Notes: generated by a model not told the origin, from the sequence alone. A DNA stretch of 64,000 bases from Halomonas jincaotanensis (GCF_018448785.1 NZ_JAHCLU010000001.1:62001-126000), one strand, 5' to 3'; positions 20,670 to 31,477 are shown, counted from the first letter of the stretch. Numbers and translations: made by a program.

Positions 20670-22036
20670 GGGCGGTGGGCCCGCAGACCCTCGGCGACAT
20701 CGCCTCGGCGCTTGGCGTGACGAGCCCGGAGGTCGATACGGCGATCACGGCGATCGTCACCGACTCCCGCCAACTGGTCCCGGGCAGCGTGTTCGTGGCT
20801 CTGCGAGGCGGGCGCTTCGATGCTCATGACTTTCTCGGCAAGGCGCGAGAGGCCGGGGCCGTGGCGGCGTTGGTCGAGCATCCGGTGCAGGATTCGCTAC
20901 CTCAGATCCAGGTGAAAGACACTCGCTTGGCACTAGGGCTGCTGGGGCGGGCACGACGCCGGGCCTGGGGCGGACCCTTGGTCGCCGTAACCGGCAACAG
21001 CGGCAAGACCACGGTCAAGGAGCTGCTTGCTGCCTTACTGGGCCGACGCGGGGCGACGCTAGCGACGCATGGTAACCTCAACAACGATATCGGGGCACCG
21101 CTGACCCTGCTTGGCCTGGAAGGTCACCATCAACAGGCCGTCATCGAGCTGGGGGCCAATCATCTCGGCGAGATCGCCTGGACCGTGTCGCTGGCCGAGC
21201 CGCAGGTCGCCGTCATCACCAATGTCACTGGAGCGCACGTGGGCGAGTTCGGCGGCATGGGCCAAATCGCCCAGGCCAAGGCGGAGATCCTGAGCGGCTT
21301 ACCCGCCGAGGGTGTCGCGGTGCTTAATCGCGACGATGCCTATTTTGCCACCTGGGCGACGCTTGCTGCGCCTCGCGAGGTGGTCGACTTCGCGATCGAC
21401 TTCCAGCAGGCGCGTGTTCATGCACGGGCGCTGGTCTGTGACGCTTACGGGCGTTATGCTTTCACGCTTGTCGTGGAAGGCCAGGAAGTGGGCCGTATTC
21501 AGCTCGGCTTGTTGGGACGTCACAACGTCTCCAACGCCCTGGCCGCCGCAGCGGCGGCGCTGGTGCTGGGGTTGGAACCGTTGGACATCCTCGCTGGGCT
21601 GGCGGATGTCTCGCCTATGGCGGGGCGCCTCAGCATTGCCGAGGGTATTAGAGACACGCGGCTGCTGGACGATACCTATAATGCCAACCCCGGCGCGGTC
21701 AAGGCGGCGCTCGACCTGCTGGTCACGCTGCCCGGCCCCCATTGGTGCCTGCTCGGCGCCATGGGAGAACTGGGGGAGGCGTCCGAGCGGCTGCATGCCG
21801 ACATCGGGCGATACGCGCGGGAATTGGGCGTCGAGTTCCTGGGCACTCTAGATGAGCCGGCACGACCGGCGAGCCAAGCCTTCGGTGAAGGCGGGTGCCA
21901 TTTCAACGACCGAGTGACGCTGATGCGCCACGTCCTCAACCATCTGCCGTCTGGGGCCAGCGTGCTGGTCAAGGGATCACGCAGTGCCGGCATGGAACAT
22001 GTGGTTGCTGACCTCCGCCCGGACGCACCAAGGTGA
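20666..22036 (+). CDS. murF: UDP-MurNAc-pentapeptide synthetase MurF
   Basis: Adds D-Ala-D-Ala to UDP-MurNAc-tripeptide, completing the cytoplasmic peptidoglycan precursor. The ATP-binding motif TGNSGKTTVKEL is at about residues 109-120; the central ligase domain has HGNLNNDIGAPLTLL and IELGANHLGEI, and DDTYNANPGAVKAAL is in the C-terminal part. Length 456 residues is usual. The ATG overlaps the murE stop; mraY follows after nine bases. D-Ala-D-Ala comes from DdlB, encoded further along the same cluster. Confidence 0.97.
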   Translation: MRAVGPQTLGDIASALGVTSPEVDTAITAIVTDSRQLVPGSVFVALRGGRFDAHDFLGKAREAGAVAALVEHPVQDSLPQIQVKDTRLALGLLGRARRRAWGGPLVAVTGNSGKTTVKELLAALLGRRGATLATHGNLNNDIGAPLTLLGLEGHHQQAVIELGANHLGEIAWTVSLAEPQVAVITNVTGAHVGEFGGMGQIAQAKAEILSGLPAEGVAVLNRDDAYFATWATLAAPREVVDFAIDFQQARVHARALVCDAYGRYAFTLVVEGQEVGRIQLGLLGRHNVSNALAAAAAALVLGLEPLDILAGLADVSPMAGRLSIAEGIRDTRLLDDTYNANPGAVKAALDLLVTLPGPHWCLLGAMGELGEASERLHADIGRYARELGVEFLGTLDEPARPASQAFGEGGCHFNDRVTLMRHVLNHLPSGASVLVKGSRSAGMEHVVADLRPDAPR

Positions 22037-22045
22037 ACGAGATAC

Positions 22046-23128
22046 ATGCTGCTTTATCTGGCTGATTTTCTGGCGCAATTTTTCAGTGCCTTCAATGTTT
22101 TTAACTATTTGACCCTGCGCATGATCCTGGGCACGCTCACGGCCCTGGTGCTTTGCTTGTGGCTCGGGCCGGTCATGATCCGCCGGCTGGTCGAGCGCCA
22201 GATCGGTCAGGCTGTGCGAGACGACGGGCCCCAATCTCATCTCTCCAAGGCCGGGACGCCGACCATGGGTGGCGCCATGATTCTGATGGCGATCGCCGTG
22301 AGCACCCTGCTGTGGGGCGACCTCGACAATCATTATGTATGGATCGTCTTGACGGTCACCCTGGGCTTCGGGGCCATCGGCTGGGTGGATGACTATCGCA
22401 AGGTCGTGGAGAAGAACCCGCGGGGTCTACCGGCACGCTGGAAATATTTCTGGCAATCGGTCATCGGCCTGTCGGCGGCCGTGGTGCTCTATGTCACGGC
22501 CGCTTCCCCGGTGGAAACCAGCCTGATCGTGCCGTTGTTCAAGGATTTCGTCATGCCGCTGGGCGTCTTCTATATCGTGCTGACATACTTGGTGATCGTC
22601 GGCAGCTCCAACGCGGTCAATCTCACCGACGGCCTCGATGGCCTGGCGATCATGCCGACCGTTCTGGTGGCCATGGGCCTGGCGATATTTGCCTATGCCA
22701 GCGGCAACGTCGTGTTTGCCGACTACCTGCAGATTCCCATGATTCCCGGGGCCGGCGAACTGGCGGTCTTCTGCGCTACGATTGCCGGCGCCGGGCTGGG
22801 CTTTCTCTGGTTCAATACCTATCCCGCCCAGGTGTTCATGGGCGACGTCGGGGCCCTGGCCCTGGGCGCCGCGCTGGGCGTGGTGGCGGTGATCGTTCGC
22901 CAGGAGATCGTGCTGTTCATCATGGGCGGCATCTTCGTCATGGAAACCGTTTCGGTCATCCTGCAGGTCGGCTCCTACAAGCTCACCGGGCGCCGCATCT
23001 TCCGCATGGCCCCCCTGCACCACCATTACGAGCTCAAGGGCTGGCCGGAGCCACGCGTCATCGTGCGGTTCTGGATCATCACCGTGGTGCTGGTGCTGGT
23101 CGGCCTGGCCACTCTGAAGGTTCGCTGA
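22046..23128 (+). CDS. mraY: Phospho-MurNAc-pentapeptide translocase MraY
   Basis: Integral membrane enzyme that moves phospho-MurNAc-pentapeptide to undecaprenyl phosphate, forming lipid I. The 360-residue protein is strongly hydrophobic with about ten helices. It carries the catalytic and magnesium motifs [10 protein letters not shown] (about residues 67-76), the paired aspartates in [18 protein letters not shown] (about 194-203) and the C-terminal [14 protein letters not shown]. All are intact. It sits between murF and murD as usual. Confidence 0.98.
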   Translation: MLLYLADFLAQFFSAFNVFNYLTLRMILGTLTALVLCLWLGPVMIRRLVERQIGQAVRDDGPQSHLSKAGTPTMGGAMILMAIAVSTLLWGDLDNHYVWIVLTVTLGFGAIGWVDDYRKVVEKNPRGLPARWKYFWQSVIGLSAAVVLYVTAASPVETSLIVPLFKDFVMPLGVFYIVLTYLVIVGSSNAVNLTDGLDGLAIMPTVLVAMGLAIFAYASGNVVFADYLQIPMIPGAGELAVFCATIAGAGLGFLWFNTYPAQVFMGDVGALALGAALGVVAVIVRQEIVLFIMGGIFVMETVSVILQVGSYKLTGRRIFRMAPLHHHYELKGWPEPRVIVRFWIITVVLVLVGLATLKVR

Positions 23129-23168
23129 ATAGCGGCAACTCTGTCATGCCATCGGCAAGGAGCACATC

Positions 23169-24548
23169 ATGCCCAAGGTGCCTAGGGGCGTTAGCCTGGT
23201 GGTTGGGCTCGGGGTATCGGGTCGCGCGATCTGTCGTCACCTGAGCCGGCTGGGTGTCCGCTACATGGTTGCGGACACCCGAACCGCCCCTCCTGGTCTG
23301 GAGGACTTCCGAGTTGCCCATCCGGATATCGAGATCCACTGCGGGCCATTGACGACGCTGGATATCTCCGAGGCCGAGGAAGTGGTACTTAGCCCCGGAG
23401 TAGACCCTAAAAGTGCGGGTCTGGAATCGCTTGCCGACCACACGCGACTCGCGACGGGGGAGCCTCGGCTGGTGGGCGAGATAGCCCTCTTCGTGCGTGC
23501 CTGCCAGGCGCCCATCGTCGCCATCACCGGCTCCAATGCCAAGTCGACCGTGACCACACTGATCGGCGACATGGCCCGTGAGGCCGGTCACCGGGTCGCC
23601 GTCGGCGGCAATCTGGGCACGCCGGCCCTGGATCTGCTCATGGACGAGCCCGAAGCCGCGCTCTACGTGCTCGAGCTCTCCAGTTTCCAGCTCGAGTTCA
23701 CGCCATGGCTAGGCGCCGATATCGCGGTCTTCCTTAATCTCAGCGCCGACCATCTGGATCGCCACGGCGACATGGCCGGCTACCGAGCCGCCAAACTGCC
23801 CATCTTCCGCGGGGCTCGCCATGCCGTCGTCAATGCCGAGGACCCGATGACCTGGCCAACCGCGCGTCTTGTCGATCAGGACGCCTTCACGACGCGCACG
23901 CCGCGGTGCGACGAATGGGGCATCGGCTGCCACCAAGGCGGGGATTGGCTACTCCATGGCGACGAGCCGCTGATGCCGGCGGCTGACGTGCGCCTGCCCG
24001 GCCGCCACAATCAGGCCAATGCTCTGGCCGCCTTGGCCGTCGGCCATCGTCTCGGTCTGCCGATGGCCGTCATGTGTTCGGTGCTGCGCCGCTTTACCGG
24101 ACTGCCCCATCGGGGAGAGCTGATTGCTGACGTGAATGGCGTGCGGTGGATCAATGATTCCAAGGGCACCAATGTCGGGGCAACGCTTGCTGCCATCGAG
24201 GGGCTGGGCCCCACGCTCGAGGGCCGGTTGGTCCTGCTTGCCGGAGGGGTGGGCAAGGGGGCCGACTTCCTGCCGTTGGCAAAACCGCTGGCCCGCTTCG
24301 GCCGCGAGGCAATACTCTTCGGCGAGGACGCCGGCAAGCTCGCGTCGGCACTCGACGGACAGGTGGCGCTGAGCCGAGTAGACCACCTGGAGTCGGCCAT
24401 GGCACGGGCGGTCAAGGTGGCCAGGCCGGGAGACTGCGTGTTGCTCTCGCCGGCCTGCGCGAGTCTCGACCAGTTCGTCAATTATCAGGCGCGTGGCGAG
24501 GCATTTCGCCGCTTTGCCTCTCATCTGGTATCCGAGGGTCAATCATGA
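23169..24548 (+). CDS. murD: UDP-MurNAc-L-alanine:D-glutamate ligase MurD
   Basis: Adds D-glutamate to UDP-MurNAc-L-Ala. The 459-residue protein has the N-terminal Rossmann part (SLVVGLGVSGRAICRHL), the ATP loop TGSNAKSTVT (about residues 119-128; alanine in place of the more common glycine, which is also seen in Pseudomonas to my knowledge), NLSADHLDRHG, and RWINDSKGTNVGAT. Start ATG 23169 has AGGAG six bases upstream. The last four bases overlap the ftsW start (ATGA). Confidence 0.96.
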   Translation: MPKVPRGVSLVVGLGVSGRAICRHLSRLGVRYMVADTRTAPPGLEDFRVAHPDIEIHCGPLTTLDISEAEEVVLSPGVDPKSAGLESLADHTRLATGEPRLVGEIALFVRACQAPIVAITGSNAKSTVTTLIGDMAREAGHRVAVGGNLGTPALDLLMDEPEAALYVLELSSFQLEFTPWLGADIAVFLNLSADHLDRHGDMAGYRAAKLPIFRGARHAVVNAEDPMTWPTARLVDQDAFTTRTPRCDEWGIGCHQGGDWLLHGDEPLMPAADVRLPGRHNQANALAALAVGHRLGLPMAVMCSVLRRFTGLPHRGELIADVNGVRWINDSKGTNVGATLAAIEGLGPTLEGRLVLLAGGVGKGADFLPLAKPLARFGREAILFGEDAGKLASALDGQVALSRVDHLESAMARAVKVARPGDCVLLSPACASLDQFVNYQARGEAFRRFASHLVSEGQS

Positions 24549-25786
24549 GCCGTCTGAAGCACTGGCGCCAACGCCTCTCTACCGCCGATCAGCCCTTCGA
24601 TGGCTGGTTGCTGGTGGCGACCTTGTCGCTGATGCTGATCGGCTGGGTCATGGTCACGTCGGCCTCTACAGAGGTAGCATCGAGCCTCACCGGCAATCCC
24701 TATTATTTCTCGATACGTCATGGCGTCTTTCTTGTCATCGCCCTGGTTCTGGCGTGTCTGGTGCTGTACGTGCCGCTGGCCTGGTGGAGGGCCAATGGGC
24801 CCTTGCTGTTGCTGGTAGGTATTGGCTTGCTGATTCTGGTCCTGCTGGTTGGCCGCGAGGTCAACGGCAGCCGTCGTTGGCTGTCGATCCCCGGGGTACC
24901 CTTTAACGTCCAGGCATCTGAGTTTGCCAAGCTCTTTCTGATCATCTATCTGGCCGGCTATTTGGAGCGTTTCCTGCCGCAGGTGCGTCAGCAGTGGGGC
25001 GCGTTCTTGCGTCCTTTGGTGGTGATGGCCTTGATCACTGTGCTGCTGATTCTCGAGCCGGACTATGGCGCCGTGGTGGTCATGACCAGCTGCGTGATGG
25101 GCATGCTGCTGATGGCTGGTGCGCCTTGGGGACGCTTTGTGCTGTTGTTGGTCCTGGTGGCCAGCGGGGCCGTGCTGCTTGCTATCGCCGAGCCATACCG
25201 ATTGGCACGCCTGACCAGTTTTGCCGACCCGTGGGCGGATCAGTTCGCCAGCGGTTACCAGCTGACCCAGGCGTTGATCGCTTATGGGCGCGGTCACTGG
25301 CTGGGCATGGGACTCGGCAACAGCGTGCAGAAGTTGTTCTATCTGCCCGAAGCACATACGGATTTCGTGTTCGCCGTGCTCGCCGAGGAACTGGGCCTGT
25401 TCGGCGCCATTGCGGTAATCGGTCTGTTTGCGCTGTTGATCTGGCGGGCGATGGCCGTGGGGCGGCGTGCCGAACTGGCGCGCCTGCCTTTCGCCGCCTT
25501 CCTGAGCTACGGCATCGCGCTGATCATCGGCGCTCAGGCCTTCATCAACATTGCCGTCAGCACCGGCATGTTGCCGACAAAGGGTCTGACGTTGCCGCTG
25601 CTCAGCTATGGAGGCTCAAGTCTGGTGGTCAGTGCCCTTATGATGACACTGGTACTGCGGGCGGATATCGAGACGCGCCGGGCGCTGCGGCGCAAGCGTT
25701 CAGCGGCGCCCAGGCAAGCTTTTGGCGATGTCGCATCGTCGCTAACCCAACAAAAACGCGCCCTGCAAGAAGGAGTGACGCAGTGA
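24545..25786 (+). CDS. ftsW: Septal peptidoglycan glycosyltransferase FtsW
   Basis: SEDS-family polymerase that makes septal glycan strands together with FtsI. The 413-residue protein has about ten membrane helices and the SEDS signatures: the periplasmic loop with the catalytic aspartate segment (RLTSFADPWAD, then GYQLTQALIAYGRG), PEAHTDFVFAVLAEELG and the C-terminal PLLSYGGSSL. ATG 24545 overlaps the murD stop by four bases, and its TGA overlaps the GTG start of murG. Confidence 0.97.
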   Translation: MSRLKHWRQRLSTADQPFDGWLLVATLSLMLIGWVMVTSASTEVASSLTGNPYYFSIRHGVFLVIALVLACLVLYVPLAWWRANGPLLLLVGIGLLILVLLVGREVNGSRRWLSIPGVPFNVQASEFAKLFLIIYLAGYLERFLPQVRQQWGAFLRPLVVMALITVLLILEPDYGAVVVMTSCVMGMLLMAGAPWGRFVLLLVLVASGAVLLAIAEPYRLARLTSFADPWADQFASGYQLTQALIAYGRGHWLGMGLGNSVQKLFYLPEAHTDFVFAVLAEELGLFGAIAVIGLFALLIWRAMAVGRRAELARLPFAAFLSYGIALIIGAQAFINIAVSTGMLPTKGLTLPLLSYGGSSLVVSALMMTLVLRADIETRRALRRKRSAAPRQAFGDVASSLTQQKRALQEGVTQ

Positions 25787-26871
25787 GCAAGCAAGCGCAG
25801 CGGCGTGTGCTGATCATGGCTGGTGGCACCGGGGGGCATGTCATCCCGGCCCTGTCTCTCGCCCGGGGGCTGAAGTCCCAGGGAGTTGTGGTTGAGTGGC
25901 TGGGCAGTCCGCGAGGCATCGAGAACCGGCTGGTGCCCGAGGCGGGCATCGCCTTGCATCGGATTGCCGTGGCAGGCCTGCGCGGCAACGGCCTGGCGGG
26001 CTGGCTGCTGGCGCCGCTCAATCTGACGCGGGCGGTATGGCAAGCCTGGCGCATTCTTCGCCGGTTCGATCCCCAGCTGGTGGTGGGTCTGGGCGGCTTT
26101 GCGAGTGGCCCGGGTGGGTTGGCGGCGTGGTTGTCGCGACGCCCCTTGATGATTCACGAACAGAACGCCGTGGCGGGAATGACCAATCGCGCCTTGGCAC
26201 GACTCGCGACGCGTGTCTACGCCGCTTTTCCACAGGCGTTTGCCGGCCACGCCGAAGTAGTCGGTAATCCGGTGCGTGACGACATCTCAACCCTGGGTGA
26301 GCGACCCAGAAGTGCCGATGACATGCAGGGGCGTCCCTTGAGATTGCTGGTGCTGGGGGGGTCTCTGGGCGCCCAAGCCCTCAACGAGCGATTGCCTGAG
26401 GCTCTGGCACGCTTTTCCGAGGCCCAGCGTCCCGAGGTGCGTCATCAGGCCGGACGCGACAAGGACGACATGACTCGCGAGGCCTATCATGAAAGGGGTA
26501 TCGACGCTGGGGTCAGCGCCTTCATCGATGACATGGGGGCGGCCTACGACTGGGCCGACCTGGTGGTCTGTCGGGCTGGGGCACTTACCGTGGCGGAGCT
26601 GGCGGCCGCGGCGAAGCCGGCGCTCTTCGTGCCTTTTCCCCATGCCGTCGATGACCACCAGACTGCCAATGCGCAGGCACTTGTGAATCAAAACGCTGCT
26701 CGCCTGATACCCCAGGCCGAACTCACTGCCAAGTCGCTTGCCGAGCAGTTGGTGAGATTGTTGGACCCCGATACACTCGCTGCCATGGCGACACAGGCAA
26801 GGGCCTGTGCCGAGCTCGATTCCATCGAGCGCCTGGTGGCCGGTTGCATGGAGATAGGTTTTGAGCGATAG
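25783..26871 (+). CDS. murG: UDP-GlcNAc:lipid I transferase MurG
   Basis: Peripheral inner-membrane glycosyltransferase that converts lipid I to lipid II. The GTG start at 25783 overlaps the ftsW stop and has AAGGAG eight bases upstream. The 362-residue product shows the glycine-rich loop [12 protein letters not shown] (about residues 13-24), the second loop [12 protein letters not shown] and the C-terminal nucleotide-binding segment [11 protein letters not shown], with [14 protein letters not shown]. The same frame is open far upstream inside ftsW, but that part has no homology and is not coding. Confidence 0.96.
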   Translation: MSKQAQRRVLIMAGGTGGHVIPALSLARGLKSQGVVVEWLGSPRGIENRLVPEAGIALHRIAVAGLRGNGLAGWLLAPLNLTRAVWQAWRILRRFDPQLVVGLGGFASGPGGLAAWLSRRPLMIHEQNAVAGMTNRALARLATRVYAAFPQAFAGHAEVVGNPVRDDISTLGERPRSADDMQGRPLRLLVLGGSLGAQALNERLPEALARFSEAQRPEVRHQAGRDKDDMTREAYHERGIDAGVSAFIDDMGAAYDWADLVVCRAGALTVAELAAAAKPALFVPFPHAVDDHQTANAQALVNQNAARLIPQAELTAKSLAEQLVRLLDPDTLAAMATQARACAELDSIERLVAGCMEIGFER

Positions 26872-28342
26872 CACAGCAGGACCGGTCGCTGGTCCTTCCC
26901 CCCTCCCGAGCCACGGCCGAGGCCTCGGTATGCGCCGCATCCGTCAGATACATTTCGTCGGCATTGGCGGTGCCGGAATGTGCGGCATCGCCGAGGTATT
27001 GGCCAATCAGGGCTATGCCGTCAGTGGTAGCGATCTTCGGGAATCCCCGGTCGTGGCCCGCCTGCGCAGTTGCGGTATTCGCGTGGCTATCGGGCATCAT
27101 GCCGATCATGTGGCCAGCGCCGACGTGGTAGTGGTGTCCACCGCCGTCGATGAGACCAACCCAGAGATCCGCTGGGCCCACGAGCACCGGGTACCGGTTG
27201 TGCAGCGCGCCGAAATGCTCGCGGAATTGATGCGTTTTCGTCATGGCATCGCCGTGGCCGGCACTCACGGCAAGACCACGACCACCAGCCTGACCGCGAC
27301 GCTGCTTGGTGAGGGAGGGATGGATCCCACCTTTGTCATCGGCGGCAGGCTGACCAGTGCTGGCACCAATGCGCGATTGGGCGAAGGCGATTATCTGGTG
27401 GCCGAAGCCGACGAGTCCGATGCTTCCTTCCTGCACCTGCAGCCGATGGTATCGATCGTCACCAATATCGATGCCGATCACATGGCAACCTACGGCGGGG
27501 ACTTCGAGAAGCTCAAGAGTACCTTCATCGAATTCCTGCATAACCTGCCGTTCTACGGCTTGGCGATACTCTGCCTCGATGACGCCAATGTGCGTGGTCT
27601 GCTCAACCGGGTGCATCGTCAGTTCGTCACCTATGGGTTCAGTGAGGATGCCGATTATCGCATCGAGGATTTTGAGCAGAACCAGGGCGAGGTGCGCTTC
27701 AGCGTCCAGCGCCCCGACGGTCTGGCACCACTGGCGATTCGATTGTCGATGCCCGGTCGCCATAATGCGCTGAACGCCTTGGCGGCCATCGTCGTGGCCA
27801 CCGACGCGGGCATCGGCGATAACGCCATACGGTGCGGCCTGGCAAGCTTCGAGGGGGTCGGGCGCCGCTTCCAGGTCCATGGCCACTTCCCGAGCCCGGA
27901 TGGCAATGGGGAGGTCATGCTGGTGGATGATTACGGACATCATCCGAGCGAGGTCGAGATGGTAATACGTGCGGTGCGAGCGGGCTGGCCAGAGCGCCGG
28001 CTGGTGATGGTCTATCAGCCTCACCGCTATTCGCGCACCCGCGATCTCTACGAGGATTTCGTCCGGGTGCTGGCCGAGGTCGATACCTTGCTGCTGCTGG
28101 ACGTTTACGGCGCTGGAGAAGCACCGATCCCCGGTGCTGACGGACGCACACTGGCAGGCTCGATTCGCCAGCGTGGTTCGGTCGACCCGATCTTCGTCCA
28201 GGAGAAAAGCGAGCTGCCAGGACTACTGACTCGCGTACTGCGCCCCGACGACATTCTGATCACTCAGGGCGCCGGCGATGTCGGCGGTATCGCACTTCGT
28301 CTGGCCGAGTCAGCGCTGACACTCGATGAGGTGACACTGTGA
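26861..28342 (+). CDS. murC: UDP-MurNAc:L-alanine ligase MurC
   Basis: First Mur ligase; adds L-alanine to UDP-MurNAc. The core begins at [19 protein letters not shown], with the ATP loop GTHGKTTTT (about residues 134-142 from the TTG start) and [10 protein letters not shown] further on. Two starts are possible. TTG 26861 overlaps murG by 11 bases and has GGAG seven bases upstream, giving 493 residues. ATG 26930 follows the 12-base palindrome CCGAGGCCTCGG (26917-26928) and gives 470. I list the longer form for its better Shine-Dalgarno match, but the first 23 residues look unconserved. The stop overlaps the ddlB GTG start. Confidence 0.95.
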   Translation: MSDSTAGPVAGPSPLPSHGRGLGMRRIRQIHFVGIGGAGMCGIAEVLANQGYAVSGSDLRESPVVARLRSCGIRVAIGHHADHVASADVVVVSTAVDETNPEIRWAHEHRVPVVQRAEMLAELMRFRHGIAVAGTHGKTTTTSLTATLLGEGGMDPTFVIGGRLTSAGTNARLGEGDYLVAEADESDASFLHLQPMVSIVTNIDADHMATYGGDFEKLKSTFIEFLHNLPFYGLAILCLDDANVRGLLNRVHRQFVTYGFSEDADYRIEDFEQNQGEVRFSVQRPDGLAPLAIRLSMPGRHNALNALAAIVVATDAGIGDNAIRCGLASFEGVGRRFQVHGHFPSPDGNGEVMLVDDYGHHPSEVEMVIRAVRAGWPERRLVMVYQPHRYSRTRDLYEDFVRVLAEVDTLLLLDVYGAGEAPIPGADGRTLAGSIRQRGSVDPIFVQEKSELPGLLTRVLRPDDILITQGAGDVGGIALRLAESALTLDEVTL

Positions 28343-29271
28343 GCACAGCAGGTCTTGCGTTGGGGCGTGTGGTGGTGGTTTACGGCGGTGAGTCGGCGGA
28401 ACGGGACGTGTCGCTCAAGAGCGGCACGGCAGTGCTGTCCGCCCTCCAGCGCGCGGGTGTCGAGGCGATCGGCTTCGATCCTGCCGAGGGCGGACTCGCA
28501 GGGCTTGAGGCGCTGGCGCCGGATCGCGTGTTCGTCGCCCTGCACGGACGCGGCGGTGAGGATGGCACCTTGCAGGGGGCGTTGGAACTGCTGGGAATCC
28601 CCTATACCGGAAGTGGGGTCCTGGCCTCGGCATTGGGCATGGACAAGCAGCGCACCAAGCTGGTCTGGCACGCACTGGGGTTGCCGACGCCCGAGGCCGA
28701 GATGCTCGGACCGGATGTGGACTGGAGGGCAGTCGTGGAGCGGCTCGGCCTGCCCCTGATCGTCAAGCCGGTTCATGAAGGCTCGACGTTGGGGATCAGC
28801 ATCGTCGACAGTTGCGATGCGCTGGAGCGCGCCTACCGAGAGGCCGCTCGTTTTGACGCCCGGGTGATGGCGGAGCGTTTTGTCGTTGGCGTGGAGTATA
28901 CCGTGTCGTTGCTGGGCGATGAGATATTGCCGGCGATACGCGTCGAGGTGCCTGGCGGCGGCTTCTATGATTACGAGGCCAAGTATTTCTCTGATGCTAC
29001 CCGCTATCATCTACCCTGTGGGCTGTCCGCCGAGCAGGAGGCTGAGCTGGGCGCGTTGTGCCGCGAGGCCTTCACCGCTATCGGAGGGGAGGGTTGGGGT
29101 CGGGTTGATGTGATGCGTGACGCCGCTGGACGCTTTTGGCTGATCGAGGTCAATACCTCGCCGGGCATGACCGACCATAGCCTGGTGCCTCAGGCCGCGA
29201 AGCACGCAGGCATTCCCTTCGAATGTCTCGTGGTGCGGATCCTCGAAGAAACGAGGCCCGGACTGACATGA
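28339..29271 (+). CDS. ddlB: D-alanine:D-alanine ligase DdlB
   Basis: ATP-grasp ligase that makes D-Ala-D-Ala for MurF. The 310-residue protein shows [17 protein letters not shown] at the start, [17 protein letters not shown], the [17 protein letters not shown] segment, EGSTLGIS and the metal-binding [30 protein letters not shown] region (quoted in parts). It starts with GTG 28339 in a GTGA overlap with murC, and its TGA overlaps the ftsQ ATG. Confidence 0.97.
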   Translation: MSTAGLALGRVVVVYGGESAERDVSLKSGTAVLSALQRAGVEAIGFDPAEGGLAGLEALAPDRVFVALHGRGGEDGTLQGALELLGIPYTGSGVLASALGMDKQRTKLVWHALGLPTPEAEMLGPDVDWRAVVERLGLPLIVKPVHEGSTLGISIVDSCDALERAYREAARFDARVMAERFVVGVEYTVSLLGDEILPAIRVEVPGGGFYDYEAKYFSDATRYHLPCGLSAEQEAELGALCREAFTAIGGEGWGRVDVMRDAAGRFWLIEVNTSPGMTDHSLVPQAAKHAGIPFECLVVRILEETRPGLT

Positions 29272-29990
29272 GACAGGGTGGCCTGGCTGGACTGCTGTTG
29301 CTGGTGATCCTGCTGGGTGCGGGAGGGCGTGCGCTATGGGTCTGGCTTGATCGCCCCGTTGAGCGGGTGTCGATCCGCGGCGAGATGCAGCACGTTAATG
29401 CCGACTATTTGCGTGATCGGCTTTCACCACTGATCCGCGGCCGTACCTGGCTATCGGTGAGTCTGAACGAGTTGCGTGAGGACGCCAGGGCTATCGGCTG
29501 GGTTTCCGAAGTTCGTGTCAGCCGTCAATGGCCTGATGCGCTGACCTTTGAACTGGTCGAGCAGGAGCCGGTCGCACGCTGGAACGACGATTACCTGCTC
29601 AATGCTCAGGGCGAGCCTTTTGCTTATGGAGAAGTGTCTCCTCCCGAACCACTCCCGGACCTGGCCGGACCCAGCGGTAGCAGTAAAGAGGTGCTTGCTT
29701 ATCATCGTGATTTGATGGAGCGCTTCGATAAACTCGGCTTGGTGGTAACCCAGTTGCGCCTTGAAGCTCGTGGCGCCTGGCGTTTCCAACTTAACGACAG
29801 TGTTTGGGTGATGCTCGGTCGCAACGATCGCCAGCCTCGTCTGGCTCGACTGATTGCCGCCTGGCATCGGCAGCTCGATTCTCAGGCGTCGCATATTCGC
29901 TACATAGACCTGCGCTATCCCAACGGTGTTTCAGTGGCCTGGCACGGAGAAACCGAGACTGCACAAGACGCCAATTCAGAAGAAGGTTGA
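29268..29990 (+). CDS. ftsQ: Cell division protein FtsQ
   Basis: Bitopic division protein that holds FtsL and FtsB. The 240-residue product has a very short cytoplasmic tail, one membrane helix (about residues 5-24, GLAGLLLLVILLGAGGRALW), the POTRA domain beginning at RVSIRGEMQHVNADYLRD, and a beta domain ending near YIDLRYPNGVSVAW, a segment conserved in FtsQ. The start ATG 29268 overlaps the ddlB stop (ATGA). The cytoplasmic tail is shorter than in E. coli. A 197-base gap follows before ftsA. Confidence 0.93.
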   Translation: MRQGGLAGLLLLVILLGAGGRALWVWLDRPVERVSIRGEMQHVNADYLRDRLSPLIRGRTWLSVSLNELREDARAIGWVSEVRVSRQWPDALTFELVEQEPVARWNDDYLLNAQGEPFAYGEVSPPEPLPDLAGPSGSSKEVLAYHRDLMERFDKLGLVVTQLRLEARGAWRFQLNDSVWVMLGRNDRQPRLARLIAAWHRQLDSQASHIRYIDLRYPNGVSVAWHGETETAQDANSEEG

Positions 29991-30187
29991 AGCCCGTTTT
30001 TCGGCTACCCCCTATCTGGCAGGACATTGAGGTGTTTCTTTTAAGGCAGAATCGCCGTATCGTGAGCGCTAATTATTCCCTGACGCTGGTGTAATATCGG
30101 TAGTTGTTATTATACTGGTTAAGACATTAATTTTTCATTATTTAAGGTTCCCTATTGCGGGACAGACTCTAGGAGATATCCCGACTC
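29991..30187 (+). promoter_or_regulatory. AT-rich ftsQ-ftsA intergenic region, likely ftsAZ promoter region
   Basis: This 197-base gap is by far the largest inside the cluster and is much richer in A/T than its surroundings (30090-30150). TATACT (30111-30116) and TAATAT (30092-30097) look like -10 boxes, but no convincing -35 partner is seen for either. AGGAGA (30171-30176) is the ftsA ribosome-binding site. Confidence 0.4.
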
Positions 30188-31477
30188 ATGGCAGGCCCAT
30201 CCAATGCGTCCAATATGGTAGTTGGGCTGGATATCGGAACGTCCAAGGTTGTGGCGATCGTAGGTCAGCCCACTGACGATGGCGGCATCGAGATAGCCGG
30301 TATTGGCTCGCATCCTTCGCGCGGCATGAAGAAGGGGGTGGTCATCAATATTGAATCCACTGTCCTTTCTATTCAGCGTGCCGTGGAGGAGGCTGAGTTG
30401 ATGGCCGGCTGTGACATCCATTCCGTCTATGTCGGTGTGGCCGGGAGTCACATCAGCTCTATGAATTCCGACGGTGTGGTAGCCATCAAGGATCGCGAGG
30501 TTACGCCTTCCGATATCGATCGGGTGATCGACTCGGCGAGAGCGCGTGCGATTTCTGAGGGACAGCGAGTCCTGCATGTGCTTCCCCAAGAGTTTGCTAT
30601 CGATACTCAGGGTGGAATTCGCGAGCCGCTGGGCATGTCGGGGGTGCGTCTCGAGGCGCGCGTGCATCTGGTCACCGCTGCCCTGAATGCGGTACAGAAC
30701 ATCGAGAAGTGTGTTCGCCGTTGTGGTCTTGAGGTTGATGCCATCATCCTCGAGCAGCTCGCTTCTAGCCATGCGGTCCTCACCGAAGACGAGCGCGAAC
30801 TTGGCGTCTGTATGGTCGATATCGGTGGGGGCACCACCGATATCGCGGTGTTTACCGAAGGGGCAATACGGCATACGGCCGTGATCCCCATTGCGGGTGA
30901 TCAGGTTACCAATGATATCGCCATGGCGCTGCGCACCCCGACCCAATATGCCGAGGAGATCAAGGTCAAGTACGCCTGTGCACTGACCCAGCTAGCGGCT
31001 AGCGACGAGATGATCAAGGTACCCAGTGTTGGTGACCGGCCGGCGCGTGACCTCTCCAGGCAGTCGCTGGCCGAGGTCGTGGAGCCACGCTACGAGGAAC
31101 TCTTTACGCTCATTCGAGATGAATTACGGCGTAGCGGTTTCGAGGACCTGGTCGCGGCGGGTGTCGTGCTCACCGGCGGTACCTCGCGGATGGAAGGCGT
31201 GGTCGAGCTAGCCGAAGAGATTTTCCACATGCCGGTACGAATCGCCTGCCCCCAGAATGTCCGCGGATTGGCCGATGTGGTTCGTAATCCCATCTATTCG
31301 ACGGGAGTTGGTTTACTGCATTACGCTCTGCAGGAAGTTAGTCAGGGGCGTGTTCGGAAAACAGAAGGTGGCGGGATCCCGATGCAACCGAGACGAGAAG
31401 AGATCTCCCGAGGTGGATCGAAGGAAGGGACTCCGGCGCTGGTAAGGCTCAAGGGTTGGTTGAAAGGAAATTTCTGA
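30188..31477 (+). CDS. ftsA: Cell division protein FtsA
   Basis: Actin-like ATPase that tethers FtsZ to the membrane. The 429-residue protein has the phosphate-1 motif [16 protein letters not shown] (about residues 12-27), the phosphate-2 segment [14 protein letters not shown], the 1C domain between them, and a C-terminal amphipathic helix ([13 protein letters not shown]), the membrane-targeting sequence. Start ATG 30188 is 11 bases after AGGAGA. ftsZ starts 34 bases after its stop. Confidence 0.97.
   Translation: MAGPSNASNMVVGLDIGTSKVVAIVGQPTDDGGIEIAGIGSHPSRGMKKGVVINIESTVLSIQRAVEEAELMAGCDIHSVYVGVAGSHISSMNSDGVVAIKDREVTPSDIDRVIDSARARAISEGQRVLHVLPQEFAIDTQGGIREPLGMSGVRLEARVHLVTAALNAVQNIEKCVRRCGLEVDAIILEQLASSHAVLTEDERELGVCMVDIGGGTTDIAVFTEGAIRHTAVIPIAGDQVTNDIAMALRTPTQYAEEIKVKYACALTQLAASDEMIKVPSVGDRPARDLSRQSLAEVVEPRYEELFTLIRDELRRSGFEDLVAAGVVLTGGTSRMEGVVELAEEIFHMPVRIACPQNVRGLADVVRNPIYSTGVGLLHYALQEVSQGRVRKTEGGGIPMQPRREEISRGGSKEGTPALVRLKGWLKGNF

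Noticed and set aside
24994-25782. Long open frame upstream of murG in the same frame
   Set aside because: It runs entirely inside ftsW in another frame and its translation has no fold or hydrophobic pattern; it is only an unclosed frame before the real GTG start at 25783.
26723-28024. Minus-strand open frame of 433 codons opposite murC
   Set aside because: Antisense to a fully conserved murC; histidine- and glutamine-rich shadow translation without motifs.
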